The notes beneath the pieces are model-generated. The model did not search any database, was not told where the DNA came from, and saw only the letters and a program-made list of their open reading frames with translations. From the NCBI GenBank assembly GCA_001464835.1, contig LNDS01000011.1, positions 1 through 64,000 on the forward strand: a DNA stretch of 64,000 nt, in the 5' to 3' direction. The first letter of the stretch is position 1. Each line of letters opens with the position of its first letter. A program made the translations under genes and the position numbers. Of the stretch, positions 15,034 to 24,159 are shown piece after piece. Source of the DNA: Rhizobiales bacterium Ga0077525. Its GTDB lineage: Bacteria; Pseudomonadota; Alphaproteobacteria; Rhizobiales; Xanthobacteraceae.

Positions 15034-16461
15034 ATGACCAAAGCAAGTAACGAACCCGTACATATAATCGGTGGCGGACTGGCCGGTTCCGAAGCCGCGT
15101 GGCAACTGGCCCAGGCGGGCATTCCGGTGACGCTGCATGAGATGCGGCCGCTGCGCGAGACCGCCGCGCACAAGACCGACGGCTATGCGGAACTCGTTTG
15201 TTCCAATTCGTTCCGATCCGACGACAAGGACCACAACGCCGTCGGCCTGATGCACGAGGAAATGCGGCGGCTCGGCTCTCTGGTGATGCGTTCGGCCGAC
15301 GCCAATCAGGTTCCCGCCGGCGGGGCGCTGGCGGTCGACCGCGACGGTTTTTCCGATGCGGTGACCGCGGCACTGAAGTCTCAGCCACTCATCACGCTGG
15401 AGCGCGGCGAAATCGCCGTGCCGCCCGATGAATGGGACAGCGTCATCATCGCCACCGGGCCGCTGACCTCGCCCGATCTGGCTGCGGCCATCGCGCAGCG
15501 TACCGGCGAACAGGCGCTGGCGTTCTTCGATGCGATTGCGCCGATCGTGCACCGCGACAGTATCGACATGGAGCAGGCCTGGTTCCAGTCGCGCTACGAC
15601 AAGGTCGGTCCCGGCGGCACCGGCGCCGATTACATCAACTGCCCGATGTCGCGCGAGCAATACGACGCCTTCGTCGATGCGCTGATTGCCGGCGACAAGA
15701 CCTCGTTCCATGAGTGGGAAGCCTCGACGCCCTATTTCGATGGCTGCCTGCCGATCGAAGTGATGGCCGAGCGCGGCCGCGAGACGTTGCGGCACGGGCC
15801 GATGAAGCCGTTCGGCCTGACCAATCCGCGCGCGCCGGACGTCAAGCCCTATGCCGTCGTGCAACTGCGCCAGGACAACAAACTCGGCACGCTGTACAAC
15901 ATGGTCGGCTTCCAGACCAAATTGAAGTACGGCGCGCAGGCCGACATCTTCCGCACCATTCCCGGCTTGCAGAATGCCGAATTCGCAAGGCTCGGCGGCC
16001 TGCACCGCAATACGTTTTTGAATTCGCCGAAGCTGCTCGATTCCGTGCTGCGTCTGAAGGCCAATCCGAAATGGCGCTTCGCCGGCCAGATCACCGGCTG
16101 CGAAGGCTATGTCGAGAGTGCTGCCATCGGCCTTCTGGCGGCGCGCTTTGCCGCCGCCGAACGCAAAGGAGAGACCATCGTGCCGCCGCCGCCGACCACC
16201 GCGCATGGCGCGCTGCTCGCGCATATTACCGGCGGCCATATCGACGCCATCGATCCGGGACCGTCGTCGTTTCAGCCGATGAATGTCAATTTCGGGCTGT
16301 TTCCGCCGCTGACTGAACCTGCTTCCTACGACAAGGAAGACGCCCGCAAATACGGCCGCGGCTCGGCCAAGAACCTCGCCAAGAAAACGGCGATGAGCCA
16401 ACGCGCGCTGGCCGATCTCGCCGCCTGGAGCGGCATCGCGCAGGCGGACGCAGCGGAATAA
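15034..16461 (+). CDS. trmFO: Methylenetetrahydrofolate-dependent tRNA (uracil-54-C5)-methyltransferase
   Basis: The 475-residue flavoprotein has the FAD-binding Rossmann motif [19 protein letters not shown] (about 10-28), then LHEMRP and [11 protein letters not shown], which are diagnostic of TrmFO (GidA small-relative family). Other conserved stretches are [11 protein letters not shown]-like (GCEGYVES, about 352) and HITGGHI near the end. It adds the methyl group at U54 of tRNA with folate and FADH2, in the cytoplasm. Length fits the family. It converges directly with the squalene-synthase-like gene, the stop codons touching. Confidence 0.95.
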   Translation: MTKASNEPVHIIGGGLAGSEAAWQLAQAGIPVTLHEMRPLRETAAHKTDGYAELVCSNSFRSDDKDHNAVGLMHEEMRRLGSLVMRSADANQVPAGGALAVDRDGFSDAVTAALKSQPLITLERGEIAVPPDEWDSVIIATGPLTSPDLAAAIAQRTGEQALAFFDAIAPIVHRDSIDMEQAWFQSRYDKVGPGGTGADYINCPMSREQYDAFVDALIAGDKTSFHEWEASTPYFDGCLPIEVMAERGRETLRHGPMKPFGLTNPRAPDVKPYAVVQLRQDNKLGTLYNMVGFQTKLKYGAQADIFRTIPGLQNAEFARLGGLHRNTFLNSPKLLDSVLRLKANPKWRFAGQITGCEGYVESAAIGLLAARFAAAERKGETIVPPPPTTAHGALLAHITGGHIDAIDPGPSSFQPMNVNFGLFPPLTEPASYDKEDARKYGRGSAKNLAKKTAMSQRALADLAAWSGIAQADAAE

Positions 16462-17340
16462 TTACGCGGCGAAGATGCGGCTCGGATTGCGCGCGGCGCG
16501 CCACAGCAGCCATTGCCGCTTGACGAGCGACAATGGCTGGACGTCGAACGGCTCGTAGCCGCGCCGCTCCATCGGCCGCAAGGCAGGACCAACCAGCGCC
16601 AGCGGCAGCAGCGCCGGCAGGATGGCTGGCGGTGCATCGGCCATGTCGGCCTGCGCCGCCGCCAGTTGACGCCGTGCATGACGGCGCAATTCGGCAAGTG
16701 CTGCTTTCAAAGCATCGCTACCCTCGCGCGCCAGCACCTGCTCGCGCGTAATGCCATGGCGGTCGAGCACTTCCTGCGGAATGTACACCTGCCCGCGCGC
16801 GGCATGCCGCGCCAGGCCGCTCACTATGCCGGCAACGGTATAAGCAATGCCGGCGCTGCGGATCAGCATCATCGTCCCAGAGCGGTCGGCCCCCAAAATG
16901 TCGGCGGCGACATCGATCAAGGCCGACTGCGTCATCACCGCGTAATTGTCGAGATCGTCGAGCGTCGGCAGCGGCTCGTCGTAAAGATCGAACGTATGCG
17001 CATCGACAATGGCCGAGAGACGGTCCGGCGCGATGGCGTATGGCGCGAGGCTCGCCATCAAAGCGGCGGCCACCGGATGGGCGGCGCCCTCGCCTTCGCG
17101 TTCGCCGCTGAGAACTTCGCGCCACCATTGCAGACGGATCTCGCCCGGCATCGGCTCGCGCGCAACCTCGCGCACGCGGGCGATTTCGATGTTGAAGGCG
17201 TAAAGCGCCAGCAGCGCATTGCGACGCTCGGCCGGGGCAAACAACGCCGCCAGATAGCGGTCGCGGTCGGCCTCGCGCACCAGCGACGCGCAATGATCGA
17301 AATTCGTCTGCATAAGGCTATGCGCTACCACAAGGCTCAA
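16462..17340 (-). CDS. Squalene/phytoene synthase-like protein (NDUFAF6-like)
   Basis: The 292-residue protein has the trans-isoprenyl diphosphate synthase fold: YLAALFAPAERRNALLALYAFN near 29-50, then EIRLQWWREVL and the half-site D-x-x-x-D variants DLYDEP (about 117-122). Helix motifs GQVYIPQEVL follow. The acidic motifs are weaker than in true squalene synthases, as in the mitochondrial complex I assembly factor NDUFAF6. The TTG start at 17340 overlaps the Mth938 gene's stop; an ATG at 17313 is an alternative. Being last in the yajC-secDF run, complex I biogenesis is the more likely role than terpene synthesis. Confidence 0.8.
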   Translation of the reverse strand: MSLVVAHSLMQTNFDHCASLVREADRDRYLAALFAPAERRNALLALYAFNIEIARVREVAREPMPGEIRLQWWREVLSGEREGEGAAHPVAAALMASLAPYAIAPDRLSAIVDAHTFDLYDEPLPTLDDLDNYAVMTQSALIDVAADILGADRSGTMMLIRSAGIAYTVAGIVSGLARHAARGQVYIPQEVLDRHGITREQVLAREGSDALKAALAELRRHARRQLAAAQADMADAPPAILPALLPLALVGPALRPMERRGYEPFDVQPLSLVKRQWLLWRAARNPSRIFAA

Positions 17341-17732
17341 TCGACCGCGATCAGCCCGACGCCGGCGCGGCGGTTTTCCGCCAGCAGGATATTGTAGGTG
17401 CGCACCGCAGGCCCCGTCGCCATCGTATCGACCGAGATCGAATGCTCGCGGAGCAAGGCCCGCAAATGCGCCGGCAAGACGAAAGGATCGCGGCCGCCGC
17501 CGATGAGAAAGACGTCGATTGAACCCGCATGGGCAAAAACCGGCGCCAATGACGCTTCATTCAGCTCCGCAACCGAAGCCACCGGCCAGGCCCAGATGCC
17601 GTCGGGAAAGCACAGCAGCGAACCGCGGTGCGACAGACCGCCAGACATGCCGCCGAAGCGGAAGCCGCCATTGCCATAGGCATCGATCGGCGCAGGGATC
17701 GGCAGATGCGGCGCATCGAGGCCCGCCGCCAT
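17337..17732 (-). CDS. Mth938-like domain protein (NDUFAF3-like)
   Basis: The 131-residue protein is a DUF498/Mth938 domain. It contains YGNGGFRFGGMSHRG-like sequence (here GNGGFRFGGMSGGLSHRGSL in two parts, about 21-40), FLIGGGRDPFVLP (about 75-87) and the closing TYNILLAENRRAGVGLIAVD region. Its human relative NDUFAF3 is a complex I assembly factor. It is five bases downstream of secF and overlaps the next gene's start, so it is translated with the Sec genes. Its bacterial role is not settled. Confidence 0.85.
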   Translation of the reverse strand: MAAGLDAPHLPIPAPIDAYGNGGFRFGGMSGGLSHRGSLLCFPDGIWAWPVASVAELNEASLAPVFAHAGSIDVFLIGGGRDPFVLPAHLRALLREHSISVDTMATGPAVRTYNILLAENRRAGVGLIAVD

Positions 17733-17736
17733 GCCG

Positions 17737-18675
17737 CTACTTGCCCTTGTCGCTTTCCGGCCGCGTCAGCGCATCGCCGCCGCGGCCGACGCCGAGATAG
17801 ATCAAAATCGGCGCGGCGATGAAGATCGACGTGTAGGTGCCGACCAGCACGACACCGAAGGTCATGGTCGCGGCAAACGAATGAATCGCCTGACCACCGA
17901 AAATCAGCAGCGCCAGCAAGGCGAGCGTCACAGTGACGTGGGTGATGACCGACCGCGATAGAGTCTGATTGACCGCGCCGTTGAGCAGTTCCGCCATCGG
18001 CATCTTCTTGTAGCGGCGCAGCATTTCGCGGATGCGGTCGTAAATAACGACCGTGTCGTTGAGCGAATAGCCGAGAATGGTCAGCAGCGCGGCGATGCTG
18101 GTGAGATCGAAATCGATCTGCGTCAGCGACATGAAGCCGATCGTCAAGACGATATCGTGCACGTTGGCGATCATGGCGCCGAGCGCGAATTGCCACTCGA
18201 AGCGGAACCAGAGGTAGATCAAGATACCGAAGATCGCCAGGCCAAGGCCGACGACGCCGTAGGACAAAAGCTCGCTCGACACGCGCGGGCCGACCACCTC
18301 GACGCGGCGGTATTCGACTGAATCGCCGAGCGCGCCGCGCACCTTCTGCACCGCAACCTGCTGGGCGGCATCGCCGCCGGGCTGTTCGGCAATGCGGACC
18401 AGCACATTGCTCGGCCCGCCGAACTGCTGAAGCTGCACTTCGCCGAGTTCGAGCGCCGACAACGTGGCGCGCATCTTGGCCAGGTCGGCTACCGGCGTCT
18501 TGCTCTGCACTTCCATGAGCAGACCGCCCTTGAAGTCGATGCCGAAGTTCAGCCCATGGAAGAAATACAGGCCGATCGCCAAAATCGACAGCAGCGCCGA
18601 GATCGGAAAGCTGATGCGCCGAAAGCGCATGAAGTCGAATTTGGTATCGTCAGGGACGATGCGAAGCAGGCGCAT
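17737..18675 (-). CDS. secF: Protein translocase subunit SecF
   Basis: The 312-residue protein has six membrane segments. A first helix is followed by the GIDFKGGLLMEV signature (about 45-56), a periplasmic region and then the conserved block SLNDTVVIYDRIRE (about 200-213). SecF with SecD uses the proton gradient to pull exported proteins through SecYEG on the periplasmic side. It follows secD after a nine-base gap. The length is normal for a free-standing SecF. Confidence 0.95.
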   Translation of the reverse strand: MRLLRIVPDDTKFDFMRFRRISFPISALLSILAIGLYFFHGLNFGIDFKGGLLMEVQSKTPVADLAKMRATLSALELGEVQLQQFGGPSNVLVRIAEQPGGDAAQQVAVQKVRGALGDSVEYRRVEVVGPRVSSELLSYGVVGLGLAIFGILIYLWFRFEWQFALGAMIANVHDIVLTIGFMSLTQIDFDLTSIAALLTILGYSLNDTVVIYDRIREMLRRYKKMPMAELLNGAVNQTLSRSVITHVTVTLALLALLIFGGQAIHSFAATMTFGVVLVGTYTSIFIAAPILIYLGVGRGGDALTRPESDKGK

Positions 18676-18684
18676 AATTTTTCT

Positions 18685-20286
18685 CTAGATCGGTACGTGC
18701 TGGGGACGCCGCCAGCGCACCCAGGTGGCGACGATCAGCCGCGTGACAGTGAACGCGGTGAACACCGTCGTGATGATGCCGATGCCGAGCGTGACGGCAA
18801 AGCCGCGCACCGGGCCGGTGCCGATGTAGAACAGCACGGCGGCGGCGATGAAGGTAGTAATGTTGGAATCGAGAATGGTCGCCAGCGCCCGCGAGAAGCC
18901 GGCGTCGATGGCGTTGATCGGCGAGCGGCCGGCCCGCACTTCCTCGCGGATGCGCTCATAGATCAGCACGTTGGAGTCAACCGCGATGCCGACGGTCAGC
19001 ACGACGCCTGCGATACCCGGCAAGGTCAGCGTCGCATTGAGCAGCGACAGCACGCCGAAGATCATGGCGACGTTGACCGCCACCGCGATATTGGCGAACA
19101 GGCCGAAGATGCCATAGGTGGCGAACATGAAGACAATGACCAAAACCGCGCCGACATAAGCCGACATCGTGCCCTTGGCGATCGAGTCGGCGCCAAGGCC
19201 GGGACCGACCGTGCGTTCTTCGATGATGGTCAGCGGCGCCGGCAGCGCACCGGCGCGCAGCAGGATCGACAAATCGTTGGCGCTCTGCACCGTGAAGCTG
19301 CCGGAAATCTGGCCCGACCCGCCGAGGATCGGCTCGCGAATGACCGGCGCCGAAATCACTTCATTGTCGAGCACGATGGCGAACGGCTTGCCGACGTTTT
19401 CCTGAGTCGCCTGCGCGAATTTGCGCGCGCCAGCGGTGTTGAAGCGGAACGAGACGATCGGCTCCGAGGTGCGCTGGTCGAAGCCGGGCTGGGCATCGGT
19501 CAGCTCGGCGCCGGAGACCAGCACCCGCTTCTCGATCAGATAAGGGGTCTTGGGGGCGGTGGAGCTGTAGAGTAGCTCGCTCTCAGGCGGCGCGCGGCCC
19601 TGCAAAGCCTGTTCGACCGGCGTATTGGTATCGACCATGCGGAAGTCGAGCTTGGCGGTCTTGCCGAGCAGTTCCTTGAGGCGGGTCGGATCCTGGAGGC
19701 CCGGCACCTGCACCAGAATGCGGTCGGCGCCTTGCCGCTGGATCAACGGCTCGACGGTGCCGAGTTCGTTGACGCGGCGCTCGATGATCTGGATCGACTG
19801 CTCGACCGATTGGCGGACGCGCTCGAGGATCGCGGCGTCGCTCACCGTCAGCCGGATCAGGTTGCCGGGTTCGGTGGTGACGTTCAGGCTCATTTGCCCG
19901 GTGCCGCCGAGCAGCCCGCCGAGCGGCACCGCCAGCTCGCGCAATTTGGTCAGCGCGGTCGCGCTTGACGCCTCGTCGCGCAGGCGAACCTCGACGCTGT
20001 TGCCGCGCACCACCAGGCCGGTATAGCCGACGCGGGCATCGCGCAGTACGCGGCGCACGTCATCGCGCGTCGCCTCGAGCTTGTCCTTGCGCACCGCATT
20101 GGTATCGACTTCGAGCAGGATGTGCGAGCCGCCCTGCAAATCGAGGCCGAGCACGAGATGGCGCTGCGCCCATTTCGGCCAGCTATTGACCGTCTCTTCC
20201 GGAAAGAAGTTCGGGACAGCAAACAGGCAGACGACCAGTGCCGTAAGCACAATTGCCGCCGCCTTCCACCGCGTGAAATAAAGCAT
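18685..20286 (-). CDS. secD: Protein translocase subunit SecD
   Basis: The 533-residue protein has one N-terminal helix, the motif LGLDLQGGSHILLEVD (about 46-61), a large periplasmic domain, and a C-terminal five-helix RND-type part with IAVDSNVLIYERIREE (about 436-451). It partners SecF in the late stage of Sec export. It lies in the run yajC-secD-secF. Its ATG is 66 bases downstream of yajC. No unusual feature is seen. Confidence 0.96.
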   Translation of the reverse strand: MLYFTRWKAAAIVLTALVVCLFAVPNFFPEETVNSWPKWAQRHLVLGLDLQGGSHILLEVDTNAVRKDKLEATRDDVRRVLRDARVGYTGLVVRGNSVEVRLRDEASSATALTKLRELAVPLGGLLGGTGQMSLNVTTEPGNLIRLTVSDAAILERVRQSVEQSIQIIERRVNELGTVEPLIQRQGADRILVQVPGLQDPTRLKELLGKTAKLDFRMVDTNTPVEQALQGRAPPESELLYSSTAPKTPYLIEKRVLVSGAELTDAQPGFDQRTSEPIVSFRFNTAGARKFAQATQENVGKPFAIVLDNEVISAPVIREPILGGSGQISGSFTVQSANDLSILLRAGALPAPLTIIEERTVGPGLGADSIAKGTMSAYVGAVLVIVFMFATYGIFGLFANIAVAVNVAMIFGVLSLLNATLTLPGIAGVVLTVGIAVDSNVLIYERIREEVRAGRSPINAIDAGFSRALATILDSNITTFIAAAVLFYIGTGPVRGFAVTLGIGIITTVFTAFTVTRLIVATWVRWRRPQHVPI

Positions 20287-20352
20287 GAGATCCCGACTTA
20301 AATTGCGAAAGCTTGGTTGAGCGAACGGAAATGAACGAGCAGCAGCGGCCGA

Positions 20353-20694
20353 TCAGCTGGCCGCGTCGTCCTTCACCGGCTCGCCCTTGGTGCGCACGTC
20401 GGTGATCATCGGCCGGAGCTGGCGGATCTTCACGTCCGGCGCGATTTCGATCTCGATCTGGTCGTCATCGACAACCTTGGTGACCTTGCCGATGAGGCCG
20501 CCATTGGTGACGACGGTGTCGCCGCGGCGCACGTTCTTGACCATTTCCGCATGCGCCTTAACGCGCTTCTGCTGCGGGCGCAGGATCAGGAAGTACATGA
20601 TGACGAAGATCAGGACGAAAGGCAGAAGCGACATCAGCATGCCGCCGTCGCCACCTAACGTCGAACCTTGCGCGAACGCGGGCGTAATGAACAT
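20353..20694 (-). CDS. yajC: Preprotein translocase subunit YajC
   Basis: The 113-residue protein has one helix, SLLPFVLIFVIMYFLILRPQQ (about 23-43, written in parts SLLPFVLIFVIMY and FLILRPQQ), then the KR-rich KVKAHAEMVKNVRRGDTVVT-type segment and GGLIGKVTKV. This is the YajC family, which binds SecDF. An AAGGAA ribosome site lies nine bases before the ATG. It heads the operon through secF; the divergent DUF815 gene begins about 220 bases away. Confidence 0.94.
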   Translation of the reverse strand: MFITPAFAQGSTLGGDGGMLMSLLPFVLIFVIMYFLILRPQQKRVKAHAEMVKNVRRGDTVVTNGGLIGKVTKVVDDDQIEIEIAPDVKIRQLRPMITDVRTKGEPVKDDAAS

Positions 20695-20916
20695 CGAGGC
20701 ATTCCTTGCGTGTTTTTAGGGTCAAACCAGGCCCGGCCCGGCTCAAATCACAGTCAATTTCGCGCGGACTATAACCAGCGGGGGCCTAATTGCAACGCCG
20801 CCCAATCCCGAGTTTGGCCTCCAATAAAGGCCATATTCGGCCATTTGTGCCCCGGTTGGCTTGCGGTGCAAAGGCCCGGACGCTAAGAGCAGCCAAAGTT
20901 CGCAAGGCACCCCGAA

Positions 20917-21897
20917 ATGGCACGACCGAAGTCAAAATCCGCCGCTTCCAAGGCGTCGGCCAAATCCGTCCGCAAAGCCCCGCCCAAAACGACCAGGCCG
21001 GCGACCAGACCGGCGACCAGACCGGCTCCCTTGAAGGGCGACGCCGAGGTGCTGGCGCGCATTGCCGACGCCCTGGAGCGCCTTGCGCCACGCCGGCCGG
21101 CCGCGCCCGACCTGACCGTCGCCGATGCCTATATCTGGCACCCGGGCGGCCAGCTTGCGCCGGTGCCGCACGTCAACCGCGTCGGAATGTCGCTGCTTCA
21201 GGGCATCGACCGCGTGCGCGATACGTTGGTGGAGAACACCGAACGCTTCGCCAAGGGCCTGCCGGCGAACAATGCGCTGCTGTGGGGCGCGCGCGGCATG
21301 GGCAAGTCGTCGCTGGTGAAGGCCTCGCATGCCGCCGTCAACGCGACCTACGCCCGCGCCAGTAAGCGCGGCCCGCTCAAACTCGTCGAAATCCATCGCG
21401 AGGATATCGAGAGCCTGCCCGAACTGATGGCGATCGCACGCGCCTCGTCATTCCGCTTCATCGTGTTCTGCGACGACCTGTCGTTCGACAATGACGACAC
21501 CAGCTACAAGTCGCTGAAAGCCGTGCTCGACGGCGGCGTCGAAGGCCGGCCGGAAAACGTCATCTTCTACGCCACCTCGAACCGCCGCCATTTGATGTCG
21601 CGCGACATGATCGAGAACGAACGCTCGACCGGCATCAATCCCGGCGAAGCGGTCGAGGAGAAAGTGTCGCTGTCGGATCGCTTCGGCCTGTGGCTCGGCT
21701 TTCACCGCTGCAGCCAGGACGAGTTTCTGGCGATGGTCGATGGCTATGTCAGCCATTACGGCATCAAGGTTCCGGCCGACGAATTGCGCCGCGAGGCTCT
21801 CGAATGGGCGACGACGCGCGGTTCGCGATCCGGCCGCGTCGCCTGGCAATTCATCCAGGAACTGGCCGGCCGTCTCGGCGTAGTTCTGAAGGACTAG
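20917..21897 (+). CDS. DUF815 AAA+ ATPase
   Basis: The 326-residue protein has a disordered basic, proline-rich opening (MARPKSKSAASKAS) with the tetrapeptide RPAT/RPAP repeated three times near 28-39. A DUF815 ATPase domain follows, with Walker A GARGMGKSSLVKA (about 129-141) and Walker B FIVFCDDLSF (about 184-193). A sensor-like segment ATSNRRHLMSRDM is near 220-232. DUF815 proteins are widespread in proteobacteria and their role is not established. It is transcribed away from yajC. Confidence 0.88.
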   Translation: MARPKSKSAASKASAKSVRKAPPKTTRPATRPATRPAPLKGDAEVLARIADALERLAPRRPAAPDLTVADAYIWHPGGQLAPVPHVNRVGMSLLQGIDRVRDTLVENTERFAKGLPANNALLWGARGMGKSSLVKASHAAVNATYARASKRGPLKLVEIHREDIESLPELMAIARASSFRFIVFCDDLSFDNDDTSYKSLKAVLDGGVEGRPENVIFYATSNRRHLMSRDMIENERSTGINPGEAVEEKVSLSDRFGLWLGFHRCSQDEFLAMVDGYVSHYGIKVPADELRREALEWATTRGSRSGRVAWQFIQELAGRLGVVLKD

Positions 21898-21926
21898 GGC
21901 GTGCGCTCATAAACGAGCGCGGGGGG

Positions 21927-23801
21927 CTACAACGGCCACACCCACAGAATCATTGGGACGCTCACGGCGACGACAATGATTTCGAGTGGCAGGCCGAGCC
22001 GCCAGTAATCGCCGAATTGGAAGCCTCCAGGGCCCAGAATAAGGGTGTTATTCTGATGTCCAATCGGGGTCAGAAAAGCGCAGGACGCTCCTATCGCCAC
22101 AGCCATAAGAAATGGGTCCAGATTAACGCCCAGGGTTTTAGCCGTACCAATCGCAATCGGACACATGACCGCGGCAGTAGCAGCGTTGTTCATAAAGTCC
22201 GATAGGGTCATGGTTACGATCAAAATCAAAACAAGTGCGATGATCGGGTGCCCCTGCGCGATGCTTGTCAGCAATACCCGGGCCACGACATCTGCTGCGC
22301 CGGTTGTTGCCATGGCCCCTGCGACCGGAATCAAGGCGGCGACCAGTACAATTACCGGCCAATCAATAGCGTCGTATACACGACGCGGAGGAACGACCTG
22401 CAAAGCCATGCAAGCCAGCACACCAGAAGCAAAAGCGATAGCCGCGGGCACAAGGCCGAATGCTGCTCCTCCGATCGCGGCCAACATGATGGCTGTTGCC
22501 GTGAGCGCTTGCCGTTTATCTGGAATGCGCAGGGTTCGCTCGGCTAGCGGTACACAGCCGTGCTGAGCAGCGAACTCTAAAATCGATTCCTGCGTTCCTT
22601 GCATCAACAAAAGATCTCCCGGCTGAATCGAAGCAGTGCGCAGCCTGGTTATCGAACGTCGCCCTAGATGCGATATAGCCAGCAAGTTTATGCCGAAAGT
22701 AGTTCGCAGGCGGATGTCCGTAGCAGAGCGTCCCGCCAGGTTTGAATTCGGCAGCACGGCCAGTTCTTTCAATAGAATTTCATCCAGACGCGCCGGCTTT
22801 TCGGTTGCCGCCTCGTCATCTTCTGTCTTGTCTTTCTTGTTTGCCGGAGATGCCGAGAAATTCGACGTTTTGGCCTCGGTTCCTTCTTCCTCCTCAGCAT
22901 CGTCATCGTGATTTACGGCCTCTTCCAATTTGAGGCCCAAGGTGGAGAGAACGGACGCTAACGCCTTCGGGTCAGCCTCGATGACGAGAATATCGCCAGC
23001 CAATACCGTGCGTGTAGGGTTAGGAGCAGTGACCCGCACCTCGTTGCGGACCAGGCCGACGATTTGGGCGTCCGCCTCGTCCAAAACTTCTTCTATTTCT
23101 CGAAGAGATTTCCCGACACTCTTTGATTTTTCTGGAACCCGCGCTTCGGTCAGGTAAGTGCCAGTATCGAATTCCGCCCCACCTGCACCGTTTCGAGAAG
23201 GCACAAGCCGCCAGCCAACAAGGGCGACGAAGGTAACCGCCACTGCAGCGGTCGCCAAACCAACCGGCGTGAAGTCGAACATTGCAAAACTGCCACCGCC
23301 ACTCGTCGCACGAAAACTGGAAACAATTAAATTCGGTGGAGTTCCGATCAGAGTGGTCATTCCGCCCAAGATCGAGCCGAAAGCCAGGGGCATTAACACC
23401 TTGCCCGGGGGCAAGCCCTGCTTTGCCGCTGTCTGGATAGCCACAGGCATAAGCAGCGCGAGCGCTCCAACGTTGTTCATGAACGCTGAAAGAACTGTCG
23501 CAAGCCCCGTGATCGCTGCGATCGTTACAGTCGGCCCGAACGAAGTCGGCAAGATCCGATCCGACAACGCATCGATAGCACCCGATGTCTGCAACCCATG
23601 ACTTAAGACCAGAACACATCCGATGGTGATCACAGCGGGATGCCCAAACCCGGCAAACGCATCGTTAGCTGGCACCAAGCCTATCACGACGCATATCAGG
23701 AGGGCGCCCACAGCAACCATGTCGTGCCGCCAGCGCCCCCAGAGGAACATTCCAGCGCTCGCGATCAAAACAACGAGAATGGAAACTTGATCCTGGGTCA
23801 T
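21927..23801 (-). CDS. SLC13/DASS-type permease with two TrkA-C domains
   Basis: From the ATG at 23801 the protein has 624 residues. N-terminal membrane segments carry NNVGALALLMPVA and GTPPNLIVSS, then come two RCK/TrkA-C domains (about 200-280 and 330-405). These are linked by a charged acidic-lysine stretch (near 286-325: HDDDAEEEEG, NKKDKTEDDE). A C-terminal membrane half ends with TPIGHQNNTLILGPGGF. The build is that of SLC13 anion/Na+ symporters for sulfate, dicarboxylates or similar. Base composition is lower than the neighbours (33 of 60 G/C at 22,141-22,200). The solute is not known. Confidence 0.85.
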   Translation of the reverse strand: MTQDQVSILVVLIASAGMFLWGRWRHDMVAVGALLICVVIGLVPANDAFAGFGHPAVITIGCVLVLSHGLQTSGAIDALSDRILPTSFGPTVTIAAITGLATVLSAFMNNVGALALLMPVAIQTAAKQGLPPGKVLMPLAFGSILGGMTTLIGTPPNLIVSSFRATSGGGSFAMFDFTPVGLATAAVAVTFVALVGWRLVPSRNGAGGAEFDTGTYLTEARVPEKSKSVGKSLREIEEVLDEADAQIVGLVRNEVRVTAPNPTRTVLAGDILVIEADPKALASVLSTLGLKLEEAVNHDDDAEEEEGTEAKTSNFSASPANKKDKTEDDEAATEKPARLDEILLKELAVLPNSNLAGRSATDIRLRTTFGINLLAISHLGRRSITRLRTASIQPGDLLLMQGTQESILEFAAQHGCVPLAERTLRIPDKRQALTATAIMLAAIGGAAFGLVPAAIAFASGVLACMALQVVPPRRVYDAIDWPVIVLVAALIPVAGAMATTGAADVVARVLLTSIAQGHPIIALVLILIVTMTLSDFMNNAATAAVMCPIAIGTAKTLGVNLDPFLMAVAIGASCAFLTPIGHQNNTLILGPGGFQFGDYWRLGLPLEIIVVAVSVPMILWVWPL

Positions 23802-24159
23802 GACATTGACGGTGGGCTCTTGCTCGCCACGCGCTCCGAATCGCTGATACCGATCAAGGCGGGAGTTTCCATTTACGGCATTTTTAGAGAGAGCGCGCAA
23901 CGCATATCCATCAGCGAGGATGCGGCATTACAGGCCGCACGCCGTCCCGCGTGTCTATGACCGACGCGTGCTGTACGGCATCTTCGGGGGGCAGCGTTCG
24001 GGCGCGCGGCGCAGCGGCAAACATTCCACCGCTGCGGAATCGACCGGATTCAGCCCCCCAACTATTCCGCGCGCAATTTGGTGGGGCGCTTCTTCGACAG
24101 GATCAAACCGTGCCGGAGGATCGCAACGCGCCAAGAATGCGCGTCAATAAATTTACGCC
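23802..24159. other. Non-coding gap of 358 bases
   Basis: Lies between the nlpD-like gene and the permease gene, both on the minus strand. It probably contains the permease promoter. I see no gene, RNA or clear terminator that I can support. Confidence 0.35.

Noticed and set aside
20998-21033. Short tandem repeat gaccagaccggc considered as a CRISPR or repeat array
   Set aside because: It is an in-frame RPAT repeat in the disordered head of the DUF815 protein, without spacers.
20917-21897. DUF815 ATPase as a defence-system component
   Set aside because: It stands alone beside yajC, is widespread in proteobacteria and has no effector or nuclease neighbour.
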